Positions 46,648 to 57,958 of a stretch of 64,000 bases of DNA are shown one piece after another. The notes under the pieces are model-generated. The model was not told the origin of the DNA and searched no databases. It saw only the letters and a program-made list of their open reading frames with translations. Every line of letters starts with the position of its first letter. The stretch's first letter is position 1. Source of the DNA: Gari tellinella (taxonomy: Eukaryota; Mollusca; Bivalvia; Cardiida; Psammobiidae); contig OV277866.1 in NCBI GenBank assembly GCA_922989275.2, forward strand, positions 74,932,328-74,996,327, written 5' to 3'. The position numbers and the translations under genes are program-made.

Positions 46648-49600
46648 TTAGTTTCTATTGATGAGAGTTTGACGTATGCCAAAAGCCTCATAGACATATT
46701 TACATAGATTCTTTAGGGTAGAAAACTGCTTATTGTTCATTAAGTCGAGGAATTTAAATACACTTGGCCTACTTACATAGAATGGTTTGATGTACTTATT
46801 ACGTATATCGCTATATGCAGTACAGACTAGGGTAAAGTGGTACTCATCTTCTATATCACCTGAATTACAAATGACGCAATATCTTTCATTTCGTTCTATT
46901 CTGTTATTACCGTATCTGCCTGTCTCAACTCTTAACTGATGAGATGAAAGCCTTAACTTTGAAAATGGAACTCGGAATTTTGCAGATATTTTGTCTAGAT
47001 ATGGCTCAAATTCGAAAGACGTTTTAAAATGTTTATAGAAATATAAAGACGAACTAGTATCTATGGTTGTGTACCATGATTGTGTAAACTGATCTATTAA
47101 CCTTTGTTTGAACACAGCACAGAATATTTTTAAGTCAACAATGTCTGGGTTATGCCAGACATAGGAGAAGCCTGTGCTATTTAGCAATGCTTTGACTTTT
47201 GACGCCCAGTTAGTTTTATCTATTTCAACATCAGCTAATAAAGCCTGGTATAAACAATTAACAATTCTATTATCACTAGACAGGGTTTTAATCCAGTATC
47301 TAATTATACGCGTATATCTATGTATGTACAAAGGATATCTGCCTAATTCTCCATAAACTGACATATTACTAGTGGATTGTTTAACTCGCAAAAGGTATTT
47401 ACAAAATTTAAGATGCACCCGTTCTAATTCCTTATTCTTACTAAACCCCCAGACCTCACAACTATAGTTCAATATCGAAGAAACAAAAGAATCAAACAAC
47501 TCACATTGGATACTAGGTTTTACAGAGTATTTTCTAATATTAACAAGAAGTGAATTTAGAGCTCGTACGCCCTTACCGGCTAGTGTTTCTTGATTCAGTT
47601 GAAAGGTGCCTGTATAATGAAATACAACTCCAAGGTAGTTAAAATTGTCTACAACTTCTAATGGAACGTTGTTAAATAACCATTTCTCATTTTCTTTTAC
47701 AGGTCCCCTTTTTCTAAAAACCATAATTTTACTTTTGTCTGTGTTAACCTCTAATCCCCATAGAGTACAATATTCCTGAAGGAGGTCCAAATTCTTCTGT
47801 AAATCTAAGACAGAATCACTTAAAATAACCATATCGTCAGCAAAGAGCATTAAAATAAAACTTATTTCCTCGACTGATATACCGGAAGTTGATCCATCTA
47901 ATAAGAACAATTCTAGGTCTTCTAGGAACAGAGAAAAAAGTAATGGCGACATTATCTCCCCTTGTTTCAATCCGGTCGAACACTGCAGATAATCTGAGTA
48001 TGACTCACCGTGACGTACTCTAGCTTTAACCTGTGTATACATATCATATATAATTCTAAACGTTTTACCTCTGATGCCAAGTTTATTAAGTTTAAACCAA
48101 AGTCCATTTCTATAAATACTATCAAAAGCTTTTTTGAAATCTATAAACGCGCAAGCTAGACGTTTGTTTTCATTAAGAACTTTGCTGATTACAGCATTTA
48201 AAACAAAAATAGCATCAGTGGTAGAACGGCCCTTTCTGAATCCAAATTGACAATCACTAATAATATTATGATTTTCTGCCCAGTCTGACAGCCTCTTATT
48301 TAAGATACTAGTAAATATTTTAGAAAAACAACTTACTAAAGTAATTCCCCTATAATTATTAACATTATTTGGATCATTCTTTTTAAATAAAGGGACGATA
48401 ATTCCTTCCATCCATTGACTCGGGAAATAGCCCGATGATAAAATGCTATTAAATATGTCAAGTAAATGTGACATTAAAATATCAGACGCTTCAATAAAAT
48501 ATTCATTAATCATTGCGTCTCCTGCAAATGACTTATTTCTTTTAAGCTTATGTATAGCAGTTTCTATTTCATCAGCTGTTATTACATAATCCAATTCATC
48601 AAATATTACATCATCTATATGGGAAGTATCATTGCTATGTAAATTCCTGCAAAAAGATTCTGCTTCATCATTCAAAACATCAGGAAATTGTGAACTCATT
48701 TCTGAAAAATAACCATAAAAATCATTAATGTCGATGCTACTGTTTTGCATTCTTTTCTGCTTGTTTGAAAAACATTTCCAGAATTCTTTTGGTCTACACT
48801 GTCTCATGCTCACAATTTCTTTCATTTTCAACAACTCCGCTTTACTTTTCTTTCGTTTTATAAGTTTCTTATAGGCTAGCTTATTTTTACAAAATTCTAT
48901 TCTATTAACATCATTTTTACATAAATTGAACTTTTCTCTAGAAATAGTATACTTATTTTTCGCCTCTTTGCATTCTACATCAAACCAAGCTGATTTCTTG
49001 CATAAAGTATTACTAGCATGAGCCTTTTTATTTATAACTTCTTGTTTATAAAACAAAGGCTCGGCAACTTGTGTAATAACATTTGTAAAGCTTCCTATAC
49101 ATTTATCAATGACATCTTTGCAGTTTGGATTTAACTCATGTGTGATCGAATTCAATAAAGGTAACTTCGAAATTAAACTACTCCTAAAGTCATCACGTCG
49201 CTCGTTATCCCATCTTATGCGAGTGCGAATATATTGCCCGTCGTCACGGTCAACGCATGTACTACAGCGTATACCGAACGACAAGGGGGCGTGGTCTGAC
49301 CATTCATTAAACTGTCCTACTCTAAAATCTTTTATCAAATTAAAATCATTTTCTTGTAACAATAAATAATCAATAACGCTAGCACCGGTTTGGCATATGT
49401 AAGTGAAGTTACCTTTATTGAAATCCTCACCTAATCTACCGTTTGCTATTCGCAAAGAGTTTGATTTACACAGATCTAATAGTTTAATACCCTGATTATT
49501 ATGTGTTTTATCTAATGATACGCGACTTAAGGGTGAATCTGGACAATACTCGTCGTCATCTAAATCCCGCACTGACCTATCACAAACTATATAATCTCTT

Positions 49601-49908
49601 TTGTTCCCATTCCCTATACGAGCATTCCAATCTCCCGTTAACAGTATATTACCCTGATCTGTGTATAAATCAATATCACTTTGCAATACATCAAATAAAT
49701 CATCGTTAATAAAGTTATAGCTAGGCGAATTCTCTACCCATATATAAACACCTGCTAAGAAGACATCAGCTGTAAAATCGAAGAAATATTTATCTAGTTT
49801 TAACCACACTATAGTATCGTAATGATTATTTACAATTTTAACCCCTTTACTAATACTATTACGGATATAAATTACCACTCCGCCACTGCAGCGTTTCGCT
49901 CTTCTGTT
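46648..49908 (-). CDS. LINE ORF2: endonuclease (partial), reverse transcriptase, zinc knuckle
   Basis: An uninterrupted frame of 1,076 codons runs from 49878 to the stop, and ten further codons (RRAKRCSGG upstream of VVIYIRN) join it to the truncated 5' edge. There is no ATG there, so this is a partial gene. Numbering from 49878: endonuclease blocks GDWNARIG (82-89), VIDYLL (168-173) and SDHAPLS (194-200); RT blocks NNYRGITLV (507-515), FRKGRSTTD (547-555), FIDFKKAFDS (578-587), GLKQGEIMSP (636-645) and FADDMVILSD (679-688); a final CVIC...H...C knuckle (1001-1019). Missing is only the N-terminal endonuclease lobe with the metal-binding Glu. The protein would nick target DNA and copy the LINE RNA. 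All seen catalytic residues are intact, but truncation and lack of a promoter make this copy unlikely to move. Confidence 0.93.
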   Translation of the reverse strand, partial: NRRAKRCSGGVVIYIRNSISKGVKIVNNHYDTIVWLKLDKYFFDFTADVFLAGVYIWVENSPSYNFINDDLFDVLQSDIDLYTDQGNILLTGDWNARIGNGNKRDYIVCDRSVRDLDDDEYCPDSPLSRVSLDKTHNNQGIKLLDLCKSNSLRIANGRLGEDFNKGNFTYICQTGASVIDYLLLQENDFNLIKDFRVGQFNEWSDHAPLSFGIRCSTCVDRDDGQYIRTRIRWDNERRDDFRSSLISKLPLLNSITHELNPNCKDVIDKCIGSFTNVITQVAEPLFYKQEVINKKAHASNTLCKKSAWFDVECKEAKNKYTISREKFNLCKNDVNRIEFCKNKLAYKKLIKRKKSKAELLKMKEIVSMRQCRPKEFWKCFSNKQKRMQNSSIDINDFYGYFSEMSSQFPDVLNDEAESFCRNLHSNDTSHIDDVIFDELDYVITADEIETAIHKLKRNKSFAGDAMINEYFIEASDILMSHLLDIFNSILSSGYFPSQWMEGIIVPLFKKNDPNNVNNYRGITLVSCFSKIFTSILNKRLSDWAENHNIISDCQFGFRKGRSTTDAIFVLNAVISKVLNENKRLACAFIDFKKAFDSIYRNGLWFKLNKLGIRGKTFRIIYDMYTQVKARVRHGESYSDYLQCSTGLKQGEIMSPLLFSLFLEDLELFLLDGSTSGISVEEISFILMLFADDMVILSDSVLDLQKNLDLLQEYCTLWGLEVNTDKSKIMVFRKRGPVKENEKWLFNNVPLEVVDNFNYLGVVFHYTGTFQLNQETLAGKGVRALNSLLVNIRKYSVKPSIQCELFDSFVSSILNYSCEVWGFSKNKELERVHLKFCKYLLRVKQSTSNMSVYGELGRYPLYIHRYTRIIRYWIKTLSSDNRIVNCLYQALLADVEIDKTNWASKVKALLNSTGFSYVWHNPDIVDLKIFCAVFKQRLIDQFTQSWYTTIDTSSSLYFYKHFKTSFEFEPYLDKISAKFRVPFSKLRLSSHQLRVETGRYGNNRIERNERYCVICNSGDIEDEYHFTLVCTAYSDIRNKYIKPFYVSRPSVFKFLDLMNNKQFSTLKNLCKYVYEAFGIRQTLINRN

Positions 49909-50531
49909 TTAGGAAGCTGATATTTTGAATGGATGCGCTCTGTGGGTTGAACATTGATGTTGTGTAGTTAAAATTTAAAAAAAAAGTTAAATTTAGTCAA
50001 AATTTTCCCTTTTGTGGACTTAGGTTTTTCGGCTGATTTCTCATGGTTAAAGTGTTGGGGTAAGTGTTGTAATACACTAATACTACATGAAATATTTTAG
50101 TCAAAATTTTACCTTTAAAGGACTTAGGTTTTTCGGCTTATTTCTCATGGTTAAAGTTTTGGGGTAAGTGTTGTAAAGCACTAATACTACATGAAATATT
50201 TGTATTAGGAAGCTGCTATTTGGAATGGAGGTGCCCTGTGGGTTGAACATTGATGATTCGTAATTAAAATTTTAAAAAAAGTTTAAATTTAGTCAGAATT
50301 TTACCTGTTGTGGACTTAGAGTTTTGGGACTGAAATTTCAAAGTTACTTATGGAGTAAGTGTTGGAATGCACTTATACTACATGACATATTTGCATTTAT
50401 AAGCTAATATTTGGAATGGAGGTTCCCTGTGGCTTGAATATCAATGTACTGATACACTTTTCTATTAATAGTTACCTATTTAAGAAAGGTTTAGTTAGGC
50501 GAGCTTTGCTGTTCTCCGACAGCTCTTGTTT

Positions 50532-51241
50532 TATATATTGTGTTCCTATTTGCGTTTAAACAAAAATGAATAATGTGTCCTCTCTATAGTACGCGTGTCA
50601 AACCGTTTTTGTTATCGAAAATAAATGTACGTTATTCCTTCCCAAATAATATTTTTTCCATTGCAAACAGTTAGGAGCCATATCAGACGGCGAGTAACCG
50701 GCGTCTGATCAGGCTCCAAACTGTTTGCCACTAAGATTAAAATAAAAAGTCATAATTTTCAAGAGCTTTCAACATGTTAAGGCAATGCGTTTCCGCTCGG
50801 TTTGCGTTCAAACGGGGAGTTCTAACACGACGCTGCACCTACGGCATATAGCCTAAGAACACGGGGAAACGTATTTTATTCCGCCAGTAATGAACTGCAC
50901 GCGTGGCATTTCTATCGACTGTTCCATTTGCCCCATACACGTACTATATGAATGAAATCTGTAAATACGATAGCGATAGCTCTGACATGAATATGTCCCG
51001 ACAAGATGTAAATGGTACCTTTGTTCGCTTCATTGTAACCGATTTTCTGACTTTATATTGTTGTTGTCTGTTACTCGTAAAACATCAGGGGTGAAAGTCG
51101 TGTTAAGGGCCGACTGTTACAGTCAAACTAGAGAACCACTTACATCACTTCCGGTGTGGCGTATCTCCGGGACAATTTTGTTTTATAATAAAACACTCAA
51201 ATACATTTAAAAGAAACAGTGTTCTCTCAGAATTTTAACTA
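50532..51241. other. Non-coding DNA with a decayed MITE
   Basis: A hairpin at 50662-50733 (GACGGCGAGTAACCGGCG core) with poorly kept CAGTGG-family flanks lies here. The rest has no recognised feature. Confidence 0.5.
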
Positions 51242-51402
51242 CACTCGAACTTCGATATCTCGAACTCGCTTTCCTCGAACTAACCGATACTTCGATTGCC
51301 TTATATTCGGTTAAGTCAAACATATCCGTGCTTTGCCACGTTTTAACTTTGAAATACGGGTATGTTCGACATATCCGAGTTCGAGATATCGAAGTTTGAC
51401 TG
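51242..51402. mobile_element. CAGTCGAAC-family MITE (161 bp)
   Basis: CTCGAACTTCGATATCTCG at the left is mirrored by CGAGATATCGAAGTTTGACTG. Part of the inner hairpin is deleted. TA follows the right end. Confidence 0.75.
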
Positions 51403-51748
51403 TAATAGTAAGTTAGAGTTATTTCACTCCATACCTCTGTATTTCAATTGACACCATCATCGGTGCTCTCAAGTACTTTGATTATTTACATTATACAAAA
51501 CAATCCCTGTACTTAGTCGAATATGGGCTCGAAAAGACTGGATACTTGGCGTAGAATGCCCCCTATCTAGAACGTTTCTGTGAGCAACGATTCCCTCCTT
51601 ACAACAACGCTTACCGCTGTTCCGCAAACAAGATAATTTTAACCAAACTTTCACAGCTGCACTATCGTCTGCTTAAAGTTGTTGTCTTATGTTTTTGTTT
51701 CTCAAAGTAACAAAATGGATATTTAAACAGAATAAATTCCATTATTAC

Positions 51749-52241
51749 AGTGGTAAATACGCTATTCCTACCCATTTACGCGTTAATCTATGCGTAAGAA
51801 ACGCATAGTGAACGGTTAACGCCTAACGATTTTAAACGCGTTAATAAACGATTATACCAGATAGTTAAGATGCAGTTAATGTTATATGACATGTGACGAA
51901 AGAAGCAATGAAATTCTGATACAATAAACGACAAATTTTGCACCATTTACAGTGGTAAATACGCTATTCCTACCCATTTACATGTACGCGTTAATCTATA
52001 TAGTGAACGGTTAACGAACGGTTAACGCCTAACGATTTAACGCGTTTAAACGCGTTAATAAACGATTATACCAATTCAGTCTCGGATAAGGGGTCCGTCG
52101 GCTAAGTGATGACCCTTTCATCCGGGCTCTTTTAAACGCTAAAGAAACGCGTAAAGAAACGGCTAGGAAACGCGTTTAACGAAACAGATAATAAACGCGT
52201 AAGAAACGCGTAAAGTGGGTAGGACTAGCGTATTTACCACT
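51749..52241. mobile_element. CAGTGGTAAATACGC-ended MITE preceded by a partial copy of itself
   Basis: A complete element runs from 51955 (CAGTGGTAAATACGCTATTC) to 52241 (mirror GCGTATTTACCACTG). A second left end with the same start lies at 51749, followed by about 100 bp of the same ACGCGTTAA-rich sequence. Many ACGCGTT and AACGCGT words are interspersed. Confidence 0.75.
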
Positions 52242-52504
52242 GCTAACCCTTCTTTCTATTTATATTCGTATACTCTACCAAGTACGAACATTTATCATTT
52301 GATAAAACTCGTAATATATTGTCTAACAAGATAGAAAAAATATTGCAGACTCATAGCAGACTAATCTAACATGTAAAATAAAACAGTAACTATAATAATT
52401 GGAGGGCTTCTTTAGTAGCTATATGCTCTGGGTTTACACGGTTTTGAAAACAAATTGATTTACGCTAATAGCGGAAGGGTAAAACAACTGAAACAAAACA
52501 TGCA
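52242..52504. other. Non-coding DNA
   Basis: AT-rich, nothing recognised. Confidence 0.45.
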
Positions 52505-52824
52505 CAGTCGAACTTCAATATCTCGAAGTCGGTTTTAGTTCAAACATATTATTTTAGTTCTCAATAGATCATAACATTTATCAACTACATACAACAACGT
52601 CAAAAGGGATGAGATCGAAAGCATAAGCTTATTTAAGATCCTCTCCTTCGGGTTTTGCGGTTTTGTCGAACATACCCGTATTTCAAAGTTAAAACGTGGA
52701 TAGGCCACGTTTTAACTTTGAAATATGGGTATGCTCGACAATACCGAGCATGAAATAATGCAGTCATATGTCGAACTATCGAATAGTTCGAGTTAAACGA
52801 GTTCGAGATATCTAAGTTCGACTG
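52505..52824. mobile_element. CAGTCGAAC-family MITE (320 bp)
   Basis: CAGTCGAACTTCAATATCTC is mirrored by GAGATATCTAAGTTCGACTG. The inner hairpin has AAAACGTGGATAGGCCACGT at its centre, with TTTCAAAGTT arms. Confidence 0.8.
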
Positions 52825-52847
52825 TGTGTAAGTTCATTACTGATATA

Positions 52848-53063
52848 CAGTATAATCCCTACATAACGACCAATAAAAGGAAGGCTAATTCATTCAATGA
52901 AAGACAGGAAACAACTTAAATCAAGATGAAAGTAATTCAGAAAACTCCTTTTTTACTTTCACCTTGTTTTAAGCAGGCACCTACTTTAAACACATACTAA
53001 TTGATATGCGTAAGTGTTTGCACATAATAGTAAGCATAGTGGTTGAAACAGAGGGGTTTATTG
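52848..53063. mobile_element. MITE with CAGTATAATCCCTAC ends
   Basis: The left end CAGTATAATCCCTACATAAC is imperfectly mirrored by GAGGGGTTTATTGTA. A central foldback of AAAGTAATTCAGAAAACTCC-like sequence lies at 52900-52985. Related to 37278-37459. Confidence 0.6.
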
Positions 53064-53253
53064 TATATCATTTTGCAGGGAAGTGGAATATTTGTTTGTT
53101 AACTCGTCAATAATTCCAGGCATGTAACTATGCACAATTATCCTTCCTTCAATCAAATGTTCGTGAGCAAAGCAAATTAAAACCCTCCGACATAATAAAA
53201 CGTGACTGCATTTGAAAGGACTTCGGTGACATTCCATGAAATGCGAAAGCGTA

Positions 53254-53464
53254 CAGTGGAGAAAACGCTTTTCATTCCCGATAAACGCGTTTACTCTAAA
53301 ACTATTATTTCTATTGCAACAGTTTGGAGCCAGATAAGACGCCGGGTCACCAAGATAAACATGAATTCTCAGAATTGTCCAAAAGTTGCAATTTTCTACG
53401 TGTTAGTGTTTAGCGTTAGCGTTTCGTTTCGTTTAAACGGGAAAGAATAGCGCATTCTCCACTG
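53254..53464. mobile_element. CAGTGGAGAA-family MITE with half the hairpin lost
   Basis: CAGTGGAGAAAACGC and its mirror GCGCATTCTCCACTG with TA outside. The second hairpin arm is deleted after GACGCCGGGTCACC. Confidence 0.8.
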
Positions 53465-53621
53465 TATATCAGCACAAATAACGTTTCAGATACCACAGTT
53501 TACGAGACATAAAAATGTAACAAGTGAAGTTTGATACGAAATTTGCTAAACCCATTAACGTCTAGTGAAACGCATATAGGTCATCTAAAACTAGGGTTCT
53601 GGTGAACAGAGAACTAAATAA

Positions 53622-53865
53622 CAGTGACGAAAACGTTATCCTTTCCAAGTAAACGCGTTTACGCTAAAACTACTATTTCCAGTGCAAACAGTTTGGAGCC
53701 TGATCAGACGCGGTTACCCGGCGTCTGATCGGGCTTCAAACTGTTTGCCACTCATATAAAAATTATAAGTCAGAATGGTAAAAAAATTATCCTTTCAGCA
53801 TTTTAGTGTTTTGCGTTTGCGTTTCGTTTGCGTTTAAACAGGAAAGAATAACGTTTTCGCTACTG
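53622..53865. mobile_element. CAGTGGAGAA-family MITE
   Basis: CAGTGACGAAAACGTTATCC and the mirror AATAACGTTTTCGCTACTG bound it. The hairpin at 53684-53753 is nearly perfect. Another hairpin with a GATCAGAGG core follows at 53868-53948. Confidence 0.8.
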
Positions 53866-54441
53866 TATGCAAACAATAAAGGCTCCGATCAGAGGATTTA
53901 TGTCTTCTTTCATTATGCGGCGTCTGATCAGAGTCTACACTGTTTGCTGATAGGAATTTCAATATGAAACAAAAAGAAAATGAAACTTTTGACCAGGCAT
54001 CCCTTTGATAAAAAATGGATTAATCCAATATATATACATGGAAGAATCCACTGGGCGTGAATGGGTAAGGACTTCGTAGAGGTACCACGCAATTTTGCGA
54101 CCTCTGGAGGCAGTTTATGGCTTTATACAGCATCCTGTCTTTTACGCATTATCTCAATGAGTTTACATATTAAATCTGATCTTGCAAACGACCTTCACTT
54201 TCATGACGACATTTCTTTTATTTCTAAGATTTTGATTCCATGCACTTTTTTCTGCAGAAACATAAGCACAACTACAGAACAGTTTAAAATCTAGTCAGAT
54301 ATCACAATACGCGGGGTCTGATCAATTTACAGATACAGTTAAACCACTATAATTTTTACGATCACTATATTGTTTAAGTTATTACATGTTTTAAACAGGT
54401 GACTGCTTAAATCAAGTGAAAAAAAGTTGAAACTAAGAATA
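53866..54441. other. Non-coding DNA with one hairpin
   Basis: GCAAACAATAAAGGCTCCGA and an imperfect mirror lie at 53868-53948. A 77-codon open frame from 54061 has no recognised domain and is not called a gene. Confidence 0.45.
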
Positions 54442-56534
54442 GACCTTTCTCAAATTGTATGCATGCCTGAAATTCCATTACCAGAACGAGGCTATTAGCG
54501 CAAGCAACTGACCAGTCAGTATGGCCACCGTGTGTATCAAAGTGCATATAGCTTAAGTTTTCACAGATTCTCAAACGTAAGCAGCTGTAGAAACTGGGTT
54601 GTTAAATAAAAAAGAGATGAAGGTTTATTTTCAAGGTTAAACAGTTTTACTAGTACATGTACCATGCTTAAAGAAACGACCGAATGTCATGAAATACCAG
54701 AACAAGTTAACATGTATAATTGAAATTTCAGACATCATAAGATACATAATTAGAATGAATTTGAACAAACCTGAATATAATGTATAAGTATTAGCTTTCC
54801 TTAGGTTAAATCCTATTTCTTTTTACGTTTATTTTTAGACATATGCATTTCAATAGTAGAACATTAATACCATATTTGTTCTAATGAACAACTTTCAGAT
54901 TACTGGTTCATCATTGGTTTGCTCCAAATACTTAAAGACAGGAGATTTGAAAGAGACTCCAGTGTTGAAAACAATAAAGAAATAATCTGTATCAATAGTA
55001 TTTGACTTGTCTGGGAAACAACAAGCTAGACGTTTATTAAGCAATAAAATAGTATCACCAGATCCTGTTATCAAGCAGACATCAACTTTAAGGTCAACTT
55101 GCAGAAGATAGTCTATTTAACATTTAAAGCGCCTTTGACATATACCATTATACTACATAACACCTAAGATCAATGTTAATTTATAATAGTTATTTGTATA
55201 AAATAAATTTATAAAAGTAATGAGTAAAATAAGAATGTTGTTTATGTTTCATTTTAATGGAGCCCCAGAATCTGCTCAATACGATAATAGAGACATCAAC
55301 CCAGACATCAAAGCCGTGTGAATTATAAAGAACCATTTGGACAAGAAAACAAAGTAATGTGAAAATTTAAATTCACAGATTGCAATAGAGCGTTTTGAAA
55401 TCAATAGATTTTCAAAGATAATACCTTGACAATTTTTCATACTGGATTCAATTCGTATGTTTTTTTATTGCATTGTTAAAATTTGTGTTAAGCCAACTGC
55501 TCAGAATATGTCTACTTGTGCTTGTGTTCCGTTTTGTCTTGGCAGAATGTCCGCTGACAAATCCTAAACGCTTCCCTTTTATTTTCAGGCCTCTTAGTTC
55601 CACGCAAAGTTTGGGGTTGACATGTTTTGGCCGCAACCTCTGTTATGACTTTTGTAGTCAAAATTTTAAATTTTGCTAATCGATTCACATGTCTTTATAG
55701 GGCAAATACAAGAAGTCAGCAAAATTTGAGGTTGTCTACTAAAGCAAACAGATCATATAAAATTACAAAATAAATAAATTTCACTTTGTTACAAATATAA
55801 TATTATGAATTCTTATAAAGCTTACTTACAGCTAGAGATCCGATTTGGTGTTTCATTCTTTTTCTGTGAGAGAACATTCTCTGGTCACCACTGAGTTATT
55901 ATGAATTTTGTAATTTGGAGAGCATGTATTAGAAGAAATATGGTAGTTATGTTGGAGGAGAAAGTTAAATAAGCATTCTTAGCTAATTAGTGTACAAGCA
56001 GTTCATCTGTAGGTCAGTTCCTCAATAAACTGCTTTGGAAGTATAGCGACAGTTTGAGATTAATTTACAGGATAAGGGATGGTTATTGAAAGTCTAGAAG
56101 AAATCTGGAACAGTTATGTAATAGATGAATTAATAGCAACGTATAGCTTGAGTGATAAGACAGTTGTATAAAGATTTTATTTACACCTGAAAAGTACAGC
56201 AATGAACATCTTCTTTAAAATGAAGAGTCAACGATTGCTTATTATGAAACCGAAAGTATAGCGGAATCAATGCCGATAAACATCTTTCCTGATAATTTAA
56301 GGATGTAATTTTCACTAAAATACTTAAACCCTTTGTCAATGGACTTATTCCCTGATGACTTTGTGATGTACTTTTAAAAAAAACATCAAAAACACAAAAG
56401 TGGTGGAACTAGATCTAAATCTTTGGCACTGTATAGCAGCCTTATCTATTGAATAGAGAGGTGCTGCCTGCGCTTGGAGCCTCGTTCTGGGAATTAACTG
56501 AATATTCATGAGGCAATATTAAGAAAGGTCTATT
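54442..56534. mobile_element. 2.1 kb element with long imperfect terminal inverted repeats
   Basis: AATAGACCTTTCTC and CCAGAACGAGGCTATTAGCG near the left end are inverted at the right as CGCTTGGAGCCTCGTTCTGG and AAGAAAGGTCTATT. The similarity extends about 60-70 bp, with gaps. No transposase was found; the interior is AT-rich and holds the open frame at 54899-55125. Confidence 0.55.
54899..55125 (-). other. Unidentified exon-like open frame
   Basis: On the minus strand, after an AAATAG acceptor-like sequence, an open frame of about 70 codons reads DYLLQVDLKVDVCLITGSG, then LLLNKRLACCFPDKS, then YFFIVFNTGVSFKSPVFKYL, and stops with TGA. The alternation of hydrophobic and polar residues looks like a beta-rich domain. 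I do not recognise a family. It has no ATG. It may be an exon of a host gene, or a gene piece captured by the surrounding TIR element. Confidence 0.3.
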
Positions 56535-56910
56535 GGTCAACTTTAAATAGGTTAATTTCCATTTTTAGCGTGAATAACCCACACAACCCACGTTTACTAA
56601 TGTTTTCCTCCAAAGAATAAAGCTTAAAACAGTTCAACTCATGCTCTGAAACGCTTATAATATTAATTCAAAAAATTAATTACGTAATTTATTGGTGGTC
56701 ACATGACTTCCATGTATAGTTTTGCATATAACTGGTTGCCAGGTCATCTGATGTGCCCCAACGGTCGTCCAGACTACGGGATAGGTGAATGTGGTGAATA
56801 GAACTCAGGATTTTTAACATATAGGGGCCTACATGTATGCGTATATTTGATAAATCGGTTGAACAACATATAGATCTAGATCTAATCCCAAACAGTTTAG
56901 GTATATAATA
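56535..56910. other. Non-coding DNA
   Basis: AT-rich, nothing recognised. Confidence 0.45.
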
Positions 56911-57083
56911 AAAGGAACATCACCACAGTGTGTGAACCAGGGTCTTGTATCAGTCTTGTATCAGTTCTCGTGGTTGTGTAATCCAGATCACACTCGAGGC
57001 TGCGCCTCTCGTGAGATCTGGATTACACAACCAACTCGAACTGATAAAAGACCCCGGATGACACACTGTGGTGATATTCCGTT
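56911..57083. mobile_element. Foldback element (173 bp)
   Basis: AACATCACCACAGTGTGTG and GTTGTGTAATCCAGATC arms are mirrored around CACTCGAGGCTGCGCCTCTC. The two arms pair over most of their length. Confidence 0.8.
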
Positions 57084-57302
57084 TGTATTACTATTGTAGA
57101 GCCTGGCAGTAAAAGGGTAAAGAAGAATAAGACTAAGAGAAATTACAGAGCAAATAAGATTTTAAAAAACAAACAAAAAAACCAACACGTTTGGCAGTTC
57201 TCTTAACTGGAAACCCCTCTAAACCGGAAATGTATGTGGTCCGGTTTGGAGGGGTTTCACTGCACATTGTACTGCATGTAGTATTCACCGTGTTGCTTAT
57301 GC
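57084..57302. repeat. Mixed repeat remnants
   Basis: A block shared with 37965-38030 (ATTGTAGAGCCTGGCAG) is followed by a short CCCCTCTAAACCGGA / TCCGGTTTGGAGGGG pair (57212-57258), a relic of the MITE family at 4059-4427. Confidence 0.5.
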
Positions 57303-57958
57303 CTCGCTCACATTTGCTGCGGCTGCCGTACGGCGGCTGCACGGCGGCCGCACGGCTAATCATTTCTACGGCGAGTAGCAATTCCCCGGCCGCCGCAGAA
57401 TTCCTACGACCGCCGTGTGTTGCGCTCACATTTGCTGCGGCTGCCGCGCGGCGAGATTCTATTTTGGTGGGGTTAAAAAATCTTGGCCAACGTACGGCCG
57501 CCGTGCGGCTGCCGTACGGTGACCGCACGGCGACCGTACGGCCGCCGTACGGCAGCCGTGGAAGTCCTACCAGATACATGTACCTTGCAACCAAAATGCT
57601 GCTCCTGCTACACAGCTTGGTTTTGCTACATGTTCACACAACTTATATCAGTCCAGCAACACCATGCACTCAAAGGACACATTTGGACAGCATTTGGGCG
57701 TACGGCGACCGTACGGCAGCCGTATAACCACTCTGCAGCGTGTGTTTCTACGGCCGCCGTAGAAATGAAAAAATGTTATAACTCCGCGTTATAATTCTAC
57801 GGCGACCTCTACGGCCTGTAAGATATTGGGATACGCCGTGCGGCTGCCGTACGGCCGCCGCACGGCCGCCGTAGAATCTCTACGGCCGCCGTAAGATTCT
57901 CTCGATTTCACGTCTCTGCGGCCGCCGTACGGCCGCCGTAGAGCAAATGTGAGCGCAC
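57303..57958. mobile_element. CG-palindromic TIR element (hAT-like?)
   Basis: CGCTCACATTTGCT at 57305 is mirrored by AGCAAATGTGAGCG at 57942-57955, and a second inward copy of the left end lies at 57423. Between them are more than 20 short palindromic words of the kind TACGGCGGCCGTA. Dense subterminal repeats next to the ends are typical of hAT elements, but no transposase or 8 bp target duplication was identified. CpG density far exceeds that of the surroundings. Confidence 0.65.

Larger units (their letters stand above)
44754..49908 (-). mobile_element. 5'-truncated, otherwise fresh CR1/jockey-like LINE
   Basis: TTAGG at 44749-44753 and 49909-49913 appears to be the target duplication. On the minus strand the 3' end reads AATAAAATGTTTGAATC, then TTTTGAATCTTGAAA, like CR1-type tails. 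The 5' end is cut inside the endonuclease domain. The 3' UTR is unusually long because it holds an array of hairpin-ended units (44977-46560). The intact frame indicates recent insertion. Confidence 0.8.
44607..50531 (+). repeat. Dispersed repeat with internal tandem units, split by a LINE
   Basis: It opens AGCTCGCCTATTCGGAGAAT followed by a run of G, and closes GGCGAGCTTTGCTGTTCTCC...AGCTCTTGTT. Inside, units with GGGGTAAGTGTTGTAATACA and CACTACATGAAATATTTGC-like text repeat before 44750 and again from 50040 to 50440. The LINE at 44754-49908 lies between them. Confidence 0.7.

Noticed and set aside
49109..49709. Plus-strand frames opposite the LINE
   Set aside because: Shadows of the minus-strand ORF2, whose domains are unmistakable.
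55473..55679. Plus-strand frame with a signal-peptide-like start
   Set aside because: It begins at TTG, has no ATG, and overlaps an equally open minus-strand frame. No support for a gene.
57133..57727. Long open frames on both strands (153 and 178 codons)
   Set aside because: The CG-palindromic words lack stops in several phases on both strands, so overlapping frames arise without coding.
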